IMG/VR virus record: IMGVR_UViG_3300046170_000519
Coordinates: 124,001-188,000 of that record
Direction: 5' to 3' (one strand)
Source: a virus
Length of the DNA: 64,000 nucleotides
Position numbers and translations under genes: made by a program. The notes under the pieces were generated by a model. That model made no database searches. It saw only the letters and a list, made by a program, of their open reading frames with translations, and was not told the origin of the DNA. Below are positions 41,713 through 49,839 of this stretch, one piece after another (position 1 is the first letter of the stretch; each line of letters starts with the position of its first letter).

Positions 41713-43239
41713 TTATTTTGAAACAGCTCTCCATTTTACTCTATCGTTGCCACTATTATCAAAAGCAAAAGAGTTAGTCGATCTGTTGCCGTAAGTAGAA
41801 TAAACTTTATAAATCGTTCCATTAAAACTTACGTTATGAGAAGAAAGCACTGAGTCTGGTGATAATGTTGTGTCAACACCATTGATCGTTTTGATTATAT
41901 CAAAATTTGGAGATACATGATCAATAGGCAACCAGAAGCTGTAAATATATTTATTACCAGTTCCTTGAAAACAACCAGCGTTATTTCCGTAAGTGTTTTC
42001 TGGGATTGTAATTTCATTAAACAAACCGTCACCACTGAATTGATCAACGGGTATTTCTTGGAAGAAGCAAGATCCATAGACACTTGTACACTGTCCTGCA
42101 TAAGTTTCTCCACTGTAGCAAGTATTTTGGTTGTCAACAACACTTGTTATGTAATCAGCTAATTCAGAAGGTGAGTCTACACCATTAATTATAGTAAAAG
42201 ATTTTGCTGGTGAGACACTATTCGCGTTAAATAATTCCGCCCAGTCAAATGTAGAATAATCTGTTCCGCTAGCAAGAGGTTGCTCTGCTACTTTGTGAGG
42301 TTCAGCTATTAAGTAGCCAACAGCACTAGGATTAGTGCCGCCAGCTTCTGTTGGAGTGTTTGTTTCTGTCATAGTTTCTGTATTAGTTTGAGTCTGAGTT
42401 TCAGTCTGAGTTTGAGTTTCAGTCTGAGTTTGAGTTTCGGTTTCAGTTTGGGTAAATGAACCTGTTTCGGTCTGAGTTTGAGTTTCGGTCTGAGTTTGAG
42501 TTTCGGTCTGAGTTTGAGTTTCGGTTTCAGTTTGAGTTTCTGTTTCAGTTTGGGTAAATGAACCTGTTTCAGTCTGGGTCTGAGTTTCGGTCTGAGTTTG
42601 AGTTTCGGTCTGAGTTTGAGTTTCGGTTTCAGTTTGAGTCTCTGTTTCAGTTTGGGTAAATGAACCTGTTTCAGTCTGAGTCTGAGTTTCAGTATAAGTT
42701 TGAGTTTCTGTTTGGGTCTGAGTTTCTGTTTCAGTTTGGGTAAATGAGCCTGTTTCAGTCTGAGTTTGAGTTTCTGTATAAGTTTGAGTTTCTGTTTCAG
42801 TCTGAGTTTCTGTTTCAGTCTGAGTTTCTGTTTCAGTCTGAGTAAATGAACCTGTTTCAGTCTGAGTAAACGAACCTGTTTCAGTCTGAGTAAATGTAGA
42901 TGTATCTGTTTCCGTGAATGTAGGAGTTATTCCACAATGAGAAATTCTTTGATCAGAGGAGGTTGAGTAAGGGCTAACAAAAGCATGATTAATAGTTATT
43001 GATTTACCTTGTTGTAATTCAATATAATAAACTTTTCCGCATTCTAATTCTGAAAAAGATTGAGATGAACTAGCTGCAGCAATCCAAGATTTTGCAGACC
43101 CAGAATCATCAATTTGCCAAACCGTATTTATTTCAGATTTATGAGAATTAAGAGGAAAATTAGTACAACTAGATAGGCTTTGAGTTCCTGGACAGAAACC
43201 ATACCATATGAAGTTATATTTTTTATTTAAGAGGGCCAT
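41713..43239 (-). CDS. Stalked virion protein (508 aa): head, TETQ stalk, C-terminal domain
   Basis: The N-terminal domain (about 1-105) starts NFIWYGFCPG and contains LECGKVYYIELQQGKSI. This resembles the N-terminus of the 944-residue protein next door (YYGWYGTCP, LECGKAYKIILKPGQG), so the two share a head domain. Residues about 108-290 are a stalk of [11 protein letters not shown] blocks repeated at roughly 36-40 residue intervals. The C-terminal domain (about 295-508) is beta-rich with several Cys and repeats the phrase 'INGVDS/INGVDT'. A virion fibre is inferred. It is the first gene of the operon leading to the TETQ locus, and a palindromic TGTGTAAA motif lies 38 nt upstream. Confidence 0.8.
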   Translation of the reverse strand: MALLNKKYNFIWYGFCPGTQSLSSCTNFPLNSHKSEINTVWQIDDSGSAKSWIAAASSSQSFSELECGKVYYIELQQGKSITINHAFVSPYSTSSDQRISHCGITPTFTETDTSTFTQTETGSFTQTETGSFTQTETETQTETETQTETETQTYTETQTQTETGSFTQTETETQTQTETQTYTETQTQTETGSFTQTETETQTETETQTQTETQTQTETQTQTETGSFTQTETETQTETETQTQTETQTQTETQTQTETGSFTQTETETQTQTETQTQTETQTQTNTETMTETNTPTEAGGTNPSAVGYLIAEPHKVAEQPLASGTDYSTFDWAELFNANSVSPAKSFTIINGVDSPSELADYITSVVDNQNTCYSGETYAGQCTSVYGSCFFQEIPVDQFSGDGLFNEITIPENTYGNNAGCFQGTGNKYIYSFWLPIDHVSPNFDIIKTINGVDTTLSPDSVLSSHNVSFNGTIYKVYSTYGNRSTNSFAFDNSGNDRVKWRAVSK

Positions 43240-43264
43240 TTTTCGAATAAATACTAAAAAAGAA

Positions 43265-43285
43265 TGTGTAAATTGTTTTTACACA
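43265..43285 (-). promoter_or_regulatory. Candidate late promoter motif within a TGTGTAAA palindrome
   Basis: TATATTTTTTTGTGTAAA on the minus strand (TGTGTAAA at 43278-43285) is followed by AACAA and the inverted copy TTTACACA (43265-43272). The motif ends 38 nt before the ATG at 43239, a longer gap than at the other copies. The perfect 8-bp inverted repeat could also act as an operator. Confidence 0.45.
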
Positions 43286-43325
43286 AAAAAATATAGTTTT
43301 GTTTATTTTTTGCTAAATACATAAT

Positions 43326-46160
43326 TTATAAAGTTAAAATACATTTCCCCTCAGATATATCACACTGATAACATTTATCATTATATGAAAGAATGATATT
43401 ATTGCTAGCAAATTCTCCAACAGATGTTGCCCCCATAATAAAACTCATTGAGCTATTATCTGATAGCCATATATCGATAGTAAAAGGAAGGCTGGTTGTT
43501 GATTTAGATATGTTTGGTAAACATACGCTTGAGTTTCCAACTAAACCTACATGAACTCCAGATAAAGTAATAACCTCTGAAGAAACTGGATCTATAATTT
43601 CTTGTATATTTGAGGAAATATCCACAGAATTTTGGCAGCAAGAAGTTGATGTATTGGTTGGGGTGCTTGGAAAAACAATAATATGAGTTAAAGTTCTTGT
43701 TTCAGTCTGAGTTTGGGTCTCTGTTTGAGTTTCAGTCTGAGTTTGTGTTTCTGTCTCCGTCTCTGTTTCAGTCTGAGTTTCAGTTTCTGTTTCGGTAAAT
43801 GTATTTGTCTGAGTTTGAGTCTCTGTTTCAGTTTGAGTCTCTGTCTCTGTTTGAGTCTGAGTACTAGTTTCTGTCTCTGTTTCGGTCTGAGTCTGGGTCT
43901 CTGTTTGAGTTTCAGTCTGAGTTTGTGTTTCTGTCTCTGTCTCTGTTTGAGTCTGAGTACCAGTTTCTGTCTCTGTCTCTGTTTGAGTCTGAGTACCAGT
44001 TTCTGTCTCTGTCTCTGTTTCAGTCTGAGTCTGGGTCTCTGTTTGAGTTTCAGTCTGAGTTTGTGTTTCTGTCTCTGTCTCTGTTTCAGTCTGAGTTTCA
44101 GTTTCTGTTTCGGTAAATGTATTTGTCTGAGTTTGAGTCTCTGTTTCAGTTTGAGTTTCTGTCTCTGTTTCAGTCTGAGTACCAGTTTCTGTCTCTGTCT
44201 CTGTTTCAGTCTGAGTCTGGGTCTCTGTTTGAGTTTCAGTCTGAGTTTGTGTTTCTGTCTCTGTCTCTGTTTCAGTCTGAGTTTCAGTTTCTGTTTCGGT
44301 AAATGTATTTGTCTGAGTTTGAGTTTCTGTCTCTGTTTCAGTCTGAGTACCAGTTTCTGTCTCTGTCTCTGTTTCAGTCTGAGTTTGTGTTTCTGTCTCT
44401 GTCTCTGTTTCAGTCTGAGTTTCAGTTTCTGTTTCAGTTTGGGTTTCTGTCTCTGTTTCAGTCTGAGTACCAGTTTGAGTCTCTGTTTCAGTTTGAGTCT
44501 GAGTCTGGGTCTCTGTTTGAGTTTCAGTCTGAGTTTCAGTTTCTGTTTCGGTAAATGTATTTGTCTGAGTTTGAGTCTCTGTTTCAGTTTGAGTCTCTGT
44601 TTCAGTTTGAGTCTCTGTTTCAGTTTGAGTTTCTGTCTCTGTTTGAGTCTGAGTACCAGTTTCTGTCTCTGTCTCTGTTTCAGTCTGAGTCTGGGTCTCT
44701 GTTTGAGTTTCAGTCTGAGTTTGTGTTTCTGTCTCTGTCTCTGTTTCAGTCTGAGTTTCAGTTTCTGTTTCGGTAAATGTATTTGTCTGAGTTTGAGTCT
44801 CTGTTTCAGTTTGAGTTTCTGTCTCTGTTTCAGTCTGAGTACCAGTTTCTGTCTCTGTCTCTGTTTCAGTCTGAGTTTGTGTTTCTGTCTCTGTCTCTGT
44901 TTCAGTCTGAGTTTCAGTTTCTGTTTCAGTTTGGGTTTCTGTCTCTGTTTCAGTCTGAGTACCAGTTTCTGTTTCTGTCTCTGTTTCAGTCTGAGTCTGG
45001 GTCTGTGTTTGAGTTTCAGTCTGAGTTTCAGTTTCTGTTTCGGTAAATGTATTTGTCTGAGTTTGAGTCTCTGTTTCAGTTTGAGTCTCTGTTTCAGTTT
45101 GAGTCTCTGTTTCAGTTTGAGTTTCTGTCTCTGTTTGAGTCTGAGTACCAGTTTCTGTCTCTGTCTCTGTTTCAGTCTGAGTCTGGGTCTCTGTTTGAGT
45201 TTCAGTCTGAGTTTGTGTTTCTGTCTCTGTCTCTGTTTCAGTCTGAGTTTCAGTTTCTGTTTCGGTAAATGTATTTGTCTGAGTTTGAGTCTCTGTTTCA
45301 GTTTGAGTTTCTGTCTCTGTTTCAGTCTGAGTACCAGTTTCTGTCTCTGTCTCTGTTTCAGTCTGAGTTTGTGTTTCTGTCTCTGTCTCTGTTTCAGTCT
45401 GAGTTTCAGTTTCTGTTTCAGTTTGGGTTTCTGTCTCTGTTTCAGTCTGAGTACCAGTTTCTGTTTCTGTCTCTGTTTCAGTCTGAGTCTGGGTCTCTGT
45501 TTGAGTTTCAGTCTGAGTTTCAGTTTCTGTTTCGGTAAATGTATTTGTCTGAGTTTGAGTCTCTGTTTCAGTCTGAGTACCAGTTTCTGTCTCTGTCTCT
45601 GTTTCAGTCTGAGTCTGGGTCTCTGTTTGAGTCTGAGTCTGGGTCTCTGTTTGGGTCTGAGTACCAGTTTCTGTTTGAGTCTCCGTCTCTGTTTCAGTGA
45701 ATGTATTTGTCTGGGTTTGAGTCTCTGTTTCTGTTTCTGTTTCTGTTTCAGAAATTGTTGGAGATACTGTCGGGGTTCCATCAGCACAACAACCTAAAGA
45801 TAGTCTATATATATCTGTAGAACTTGAATGAGAAAATTGAAATTCAGGAATATCAACAAATCCTTGCCCTGGTTTTAGAATAATTTTATAAGCTTTTCCG
45901 CACTCTAAGGATTTTATTCCAAGGAATGGAATTTGACTTTTAGTAGCTGAACTCGAATAAGAAGACTCTGAAACTAAATCTTCAAAAGGATGTATAGCAT
46001 AATAAATTTCTGGATGATTGTGATCGTTGTTATTAGAATCTCCCGCATCAATAGTTACTAAATCAAAAGGGATACATTTCGCAGCACTTTCTTCAGGACA
46101 AGTCCCATACCACCCATAGTAAATTAGGTAATTGGATTGATTTTGATCTAAGCGAGCCAT
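43326..46160 (-). CDS. Stalked virion protein (944 aa): head, long TETETQ stalk, C-terminal domain
   Basis: The N-terminal domain (about 1-130; NYLIYYGWYGTCPEE, LECGKAYKIILKPGQG) resembles that of the 508-residue protein downstream. Residues about 135-815 are a Thr-alternating stalk of blocks [15 protein letters not shown] and [15 protein letters not shown], organised in 222- and 270-bp sub-blocks that form a 492-bp unit. The C-terminal domain (about 820-944) begins after IIVFPSTPTNTSTSCC and is beta-rich, with two Cys pairs. There is no membrane segment. One base separates it from the 889-residue gene upstream, so they are co-transcribed. A fibre role is inferred. The 699- and 694-residue frames overlapping it are repeat shadows. 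Confidence 0.8.
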   Translation of the reverse strand: MARLDQNQSNYLIYYGWYGTCPEESAAKCIPFDLVTIDAGDSNNNDHNHPEIYYAIHPFEDLVSESSYSSSATKSQIPFLGIKSLECGKAYKIILKPGQGFVDIPEFQFSHSSSTDIYRLSLGCCADGTPTVSPTISETETETETETQTQTNTFTETETETQTETGTQTQTETQTQTQTETQTQTETETETETGTQTETETQTQTNTFTETETETQTETQTETQTQTETETETETGTQTETETETQTETETETQTETETETETQTQTETETETETGTQTETETETQTETETQTQTNTFTETETETQTETETETETQTQTETQTETQTQTETETETETGTQTQTETETQTETETQTETETQTETETQTQTNTFTETETETQTETQTQTQTQTETETETETGTQTETETETQTETETETQTETETETETQTQTETETETETGTQTETETETQTETETQTQTNTFTETETETQTETETETETQTQTETQTETQTQTETETETETGTQTQTETETQTETETQTETETQTETETQTQTNTFTETETETQTETQTETQTQTQTETETQTGTQTETETETQTETETETQTETETETETQTQTETETETETGTQTETETETQTQTNTFTETETETQTETETETETQTQTETQTETQTQTETETETETGTQTETETETQTETETQTQTNTFTETETETQTETETETETQTQTETQTETQTQTETETETETGTQTQTETETETGTQTQTETETETQTQTETQTETQTQTETETETSTQTQTETETQTETETQTQTNTFTETETETQTETETETETQTQTETQTETQTQTETRTLTHIIVFPSTPTNTSTSCCQNSVDISSNIQEIIDPVSSEVITLSGVHVGLVGNSSVCLPNISKSTTSLPFTIDIWLSDNSSMSFIMGATSVGEFASNNIILSYNDKCYQCDISEGKCILTL
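44555..45538 (-). repeat. 492-bp tandem duplication in the stalk of the 944-residue protein
   Basis: The marker cggtaaatgtatttgtctg ends just before 44117, 44303, 44555, 44777, 45047, 45269 and 45539. The intervals 222+270 repeat as a 492-bp unit (44555-45046 and 45047-45538), in frame, with few base differences. Confidence 0.85.
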
Positions 46161-46161
46161 G

Positions 46162-48831
46162 TTAACTTATTGTTATAGAATAAACACCTCCGTTAAGATT
46201 TACGGTTTGACCCTCTAGCATCTTTACCATGTCTTCTACACTGGTGAATTCTGGGTAATATGTATCTTTAGGTTGGAATGGGGAGTAATATGATTTGAGC
46301 ATCATACCTTCAACATACAAATGGTTTTCTACCGAAATAACCGTTTCTGCTTGTACGAATCTAGGGCCTGAAGAAAAGAAAGAATTCCATTGTCCAGGAT
46401 CGCTAGTCCATTCTAGTATAAAAGTCGAATCTGGTACAAGATAACGTACATATAAACCACCAGCATCTTCTTCAACAGTAAGACCTGATAGTTTTGTTAC
46501 CATGTCTTCTACACTAGCGAATTCTGAATAATATGTATCTTTAGGTTGGAATGGGGAATAATATGATTTGAGCATCATACCTTCAACATACAAATGGTTT
46601 TCTACCGAAATAACCGTTCCTGCTTGTACGAATCTAGGGCCTGAGGAAAAGAAAGAATTCCATTGTCCAGGATCGCTAGTCCATTCTAAATAAAACTTTT
46701 TCAATCTAGGAGCTGGCGTTTCAGTTTCTGTTTGAGTAAATGTTTCGGTAGTTGTTGGTGTTGGGATGATGCTGTTTACATTAACTAATATAATTGTGCT
46801 CTGATTAGGGCCTGTAAGCTCTCCTATCCAGCATTCTCCTCCATAAGTATATTTTATTGAACCATTAGAAACACCAAATGAAAGAGTTACATATCCTGTA
46901 AAGGTTGGATTTTGAACAGAGTCTTGAATGAAATAAGATCTATTCGTTGTATCTGATACATCTAAATGGTAAAAGCAAAGAGTGCCTCCATTATCAAAAC
47001 CATTTACATTAAAACCTGTATCCGCCGAAAATTGTGATCCCGTAGTTCTTGCTTGAATATCCCCAAACCCATCACAGCAATTAGGCTCAGAAGTTTGTGT
47101 TTCTGTTTCAGTCCCTGTTTGGGTTAAAGTAAATGAGCCTGTCTCTGTTTGTGTTTCTGTATCAGTCTGAGTTTGCGTTTCTGTCTCAGTTTGGGTTTGT
47201 GTTTCTGTTTCGGTCTGAGTCTGAGTATGAGTTTCTGTTTCAGTCTGAGTCTGAGTGCCAGTTTCTGTTTCAGTCTCTGTATCAGTCTGAGTTTGCGTTT
47301 CTGTCTCAGTTTGGGTTTGTGTTTCTGTTTCGGTCTGAGTGTGAGTATGAGTTTTTGTTTCAGTCTGAGTCTGAGTGCCAGTTTCTGTTTCAGTCTCTGT
47401 AGTCGTCTGAGTTTCTGTCTCTGTCTCAGTCTGGGTTTGCGTTTCTGTCTCAGTTTGAGTTTGCGTTTCTGTTTCTGTCTCAGTTTGAGTTTGTGTTTCT
47501 GTCTCGGTCTGAGTCTGAGTTTGTGTTTCAGTCTGAGTCTGAGTTTCTGTTTCTGTTTGGGTAAATGTATTTGTCTGAGTTTGAGTATCTGTTTGGGTCT
47601 GAGTGCCAGTTTCTGTTTCAGTCTCTGTAGTCGTCTGAGTTTCTGTCCCTGTCTCAGTCTGAGTTTGCGTTTCTGTCTCAGTTTGGGTTTGTGTTTCTGT
47701 TTCAGTCTGAGTCTGAGTTTGTGTTTCTGTATCTGTATGGGTCTGAGTTTCTGTCTCGGTCTGAGTCTGAGTCTCTGTTTGAGTCTGAGTACCAGTTTCT
47801 GTTTCAGTAAATGTGTTTGTCTGAGTTTCTGTCTCGGTTTGAGTTTGCGTTTCTGTTTCTGTCTCGGTTTGAGTTTGCGTTTCTGTTTCAGTCTGAGTCT
47901 GAGTTTGTGTTTCTGTTTCAGTCTGAGTCTGAGTTTCTGTTTCTGTTTGGGTAAATGTATTTGTCTGAGTTTGAGTATCTGTTTGGGTCTGAGTGCCAGT
48001 TTCTGTCTCTGTTTCTGTTTCGGTCTGAGTCTGAGTTTCTGTATCTGTTTCCGTAAATGTATTTGTCTGAGTTTGAGTTTCTGTCTCTGTTTGGGTTTGG
48101 GTTTCGGTTTGGGTAAAAGAACCTGTTTCAGTTTTTGTTTCTGTTCTTGTATTAGTAAATGTATTAGTATAAGTTTGGCTGTTTGTCGCAGTTTCGGTTT
48201 GGGTATCTGTATTTGTTTTAGTATGAGTTTGAGTCTCTGTTTCTGTATTAGTATCAGTTATTGTTGAAGTTTGAGTTGTTGTGTAAGACCCTGTTTCGGT
48301 TTGAGTTGGTGTTTCAGTTTCTGTTCTGGTTTGAGTTTGCGTGAATGAACCTGTTTCGGTTTGAGTCTCTGTAAATGAACCTGTTTCGGTTTCAGTTTCT
48401 GTATTTGAGGGAGTTTCCGTCGGGTTTGTTTCTGTTATAGTTGGTGATTTAGGTATTGAGTCTATTAGGAAATCAGGTTTATATATAGGATTATGGCAAT
48501 GAGAAACAGTAAAATCACAACTAGAACTATTTACTTGAATTTTTAAAAAATTAAAATTAAAAATTTGTTGATAATTTAATGTGTCTGAAGATTTTGAAGA
48601 AACCTCAAGGCTATAAATCTTTACCCAAGATTTTAAATTGATATCATTTGATACATATATCGATATATCACTAGGAGAATCAGATTTATTATTTAAAAAA
48701 AGTGTAAAAGAATGAGTTAAATGCTTAGATATATCATAGTTTATAGACTCCGAAGAGCCTGAATCAGTAGGAAGCAATGAACCCGAAAATTCATAGCTAA
48801 CTGATAGTGTTTTATTTAACTCAGACCTCAT
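46162..48831 (-). CDS. Stalked virion protein (889 aa) with duplicated C-terminal domain
   Basis: The N-terminal domain (about 1-125; MRSELNKTLSVSYEFSGSLL, SDISIYVSNDINLKSWVKIY) is beta-rich. Residues about 130-600 are a Thr stalk, more varied than the others (TKTNTDTQTETATNSQTYT, ETQTHTDTETQ). A Cys-containing domain follows (about 605-700), then a short TTTETFTQTETE linker. Finally there are two tandem copies of a 91-residue domain starting LEWTSDPGQWNSFFSSGPRF (about 705-889). It is the first gene of its unit, preceded by a hairpin that contains CGTGTAAA, and 1 nt before the 944-residue gene. A virion fibre with a duplicated tip is inferred. Confidence 0.8.
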   Translation of the reverse strand: MRSELNKTLSVSYEFSGSLLPTDSGSSESINYDISKHLTHSFTLFLNNKSDSPSDISIYVSNDINLKSWVKIYSLEVSSKSSDTLNYQQIFNFNFLKIQVNSSSCDFTVSHCHNPIYKPDFLIDSIPKSPTITETNPTETPSNTETETETGSFTETQTETGSFTQTQTRTETETPTQTETGSYTTTQTSTITDTNTETETQTHTKTNTDTQTETATNSQTYTNTFTNTRTETKTETGSFTQTETQTQTETETQTQTNTFTETDTETQTQTETETETETGTQTQTDTQTQTNTFTQTETETQTQTETETQTQTQTETETQTQTETETETQTQTETETQTNTFTETETGTQTQTETQTQTETETQTHTDTETQTQTQTETETQTQTETETQTQTETGTETQTTTETETETGTQTQTDTQTQTNTFTQTETETQTQTETQTQTQTETETQTQTETETETQTQTETETQTQTETETETQTTTETETETGTQTQTETKTHTHTQTETETQTQTETETQTQTDTETETETGTQTQTETETHTQTQTETETQTQTETETQTQTDTETQTETGSFTLTQTGTETETQTSEPNCCDGFGDIQARTTGSQFSADTGFNVNGFDNGGTLCFYHLDVSDTTNRSYFIQDSVQNPTFTGYVTLSFGVSNGSIKYTYGGECWIGELTGPNQSTIILVNVNSIIPTPTTTETFTQTETETPAPRLKKFYLEWTSDPGQWNSFFSSGPRFVQAGTVISVENHLYVEGMMLKSYYSPFQPKDTYYSEFASVEDMVTKLSGLTVEEDAGGLYVRYLVPDSTFILEWTSDPGQWNSFFSSGPRFVQAETVISVENHLYVEGMMLKSYYSPFQPKDTYYPEFTSVEDMVKMLEGQTVNLNGGVYSITIS
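46195..46690 (-). repeat. 273-bp tandem duplication encoding a 91-residue domain
   Basis: Two nearly identical copies 273 bp apart (for example agaattccat at 46381 and again at 46654) encode LEWTSDPGQWNSFF ... YYSPFQPKDTYY. Few residues differ, including AGT to AET and SEF to PEF, so the duplication is recent. Confidence 0.9.
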
Positions 48832-48841
48832 AATAAACTAA

Positions 48842-48870
48842 TAAAAGTATTTTACACGAAAATACTTTTA
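48842..48870 (-). promoter_or_regulatory. 12-bp perfect hairpin carrying CGTGTAAA
   Basis: taaaagtatttt (48842-48853), loop acacg, aaaatactttta (48859-48870). On the minus strand it reads GTATTTTCGTGTAAAATAC and lies 11 nt before the ATG at 48831; the CGTGTAAA match ends 19 nt before that ATG. It sits between the sugar-gene operon and the first stalk gene. It could be a terminator of the upstream operon (no clear U-tract), an operator, or a late promoter variant. Confidence 0.5.
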
Positions 48871-48906
48871 GAAGCCGATTTTATATAAAAAAAGTTACAT
48901 TTTAGA

Positions 48907-49839
48907 TTACTCTCTAAGGTCTGCTGATGATTTATTACTCAAATACCAGTTTATTGTTTGCTCAAGACCTTCCTCAAAAGAAATGGGATGAAAGTCTGGG
49001 AAAATAATTTTCATTTTTGAGACATCTAACACTTTTCTTTGTACTCCATTTGGTTTTGATGTATCCCATTTCAAATCTCCTTTGTATTTTATAAATTTAG
49101 CAGTTAAATCAGCAAGTTCTTTGATTGATGTCCCAATACCTGTCCCGATGTTTACAGGATCTAGATCGTGATCAACATTTACAGACATAGAAATAACCTT
49201 GGCAGCATCCTTAACGTGTAAAAATTCTCTAACAGGACTTCCATCACCCCAATTAGTAATTTCGGGTTCATTTATTTGATCAGAAAACCTTTTTATTAAA
49301 GCTGATACTACATGAGCTCGATATTCTTGAAATACATCGTGTTCTCCGTATAAGTTAGTAAGCACTAGGTGGTTTCCTAATAATCCATATTGTTGATAAT
49401 AAGATTTTTGAGCTATTAATTGAATTTTTTTTGAAGAGCCGTAGCCGATAACAGAATCGTGCATGGGGCCATTCCAAAAATCTTTTTCTTTCATATCTCC
49501 TTCGACGTGACCTGGGTAAGCACAGGCAGAACCTACAGCAACAACTTTATTAACATCGTTTTTTGCCGCAGCCTCATAAATATTAGCTGTCATTAAAGTG
49601 TTATTCCTGAAGAGGTTAGCGGGCTCTTCGACATTAATGTTTAATCCGCCATAATATGCAGCCGAATGAATTATGACTTCTGGCTTATGTTTTTTAATAT
49701 AATTAAAAGTTGAATTATAATCATAAAGATTAAACTCAGAGCTTCTTGGAGCAAGGACTTCGAATTTTTTTTCGCACTCGCTAACGATTTGCCTCCCCAG
49801 AAAACCTGAACCGCCTGTAACTAATATTTTTTTATACAT
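48907..49839 (-). CDS. fcl: GDP-L-fucose synthase-like epimerase/reductase
   Basis: An extended short-chain dehydrogenase of 310 residues. The NAD(P) motif TGGSGFLG is at 8-15, the catalytic Tyr133-x-x-x-Lys137 in GYGSSKK and the Ser104/Cys106 region in GSACAYP. 'NWGDGSPVREFLHVKD' (about 196-211) is the signature of GDP-4-keto-6-deoxymannose 3,5-epimerase/4-reductase (Fcl/WcaG), the last step to GDP-L-fucose. Length is normal. The first step (GDP-mannose 4,6-dehydratase) is not in the window, so the substrate may come from the host or from genes outside. It overlaps the upstream epimerase by 8 bases and is followed by the stalk-gene block. A related NDP-sugar epimerase cannot be excluded. Confidence 0.8.
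   Translation of the reverse strand: MYKKILVTGGSGFLGRQIVSECEKKFEVLAPRSSEFNLYDYNSTFNYIKKHKPEVIIHSAAYYGGLNINVEEPANLFRNNTLMTANIYEAAAKNDVNKVVAVGSACAYPGHVEGDMKEKDFWNGPMHDSVIGYGSSKKIQLIAQKSYYQQYGLLGNHLVLTNLYGEHDVFQEYRAHVVSALIKRFSDQINEPEITNWGDGSPVREFLHVKDAAKVISMSVNVDHDLDPVNIGTGIGTSIKELADLTAKFIKYKGDLKWDTSKPNGVQRKVLDVSKMKIIFPDFHPISFEEGLEQTINWYLSNKSSADLRE

Noticed and set aside
43688-45797. 699-aa minus and 694-aa plus ORFs over the 944-residue gene
   Set aside because: Alternate frames of the stalk repeat; the in-frame gene has globular ends on both sides.
48842-48870. Classical rho-independent terminator
   Set aside because: The stem is almost all A/T and no U-tract follows on the minus strand. It is kept only as a possible regulatory hairpin.
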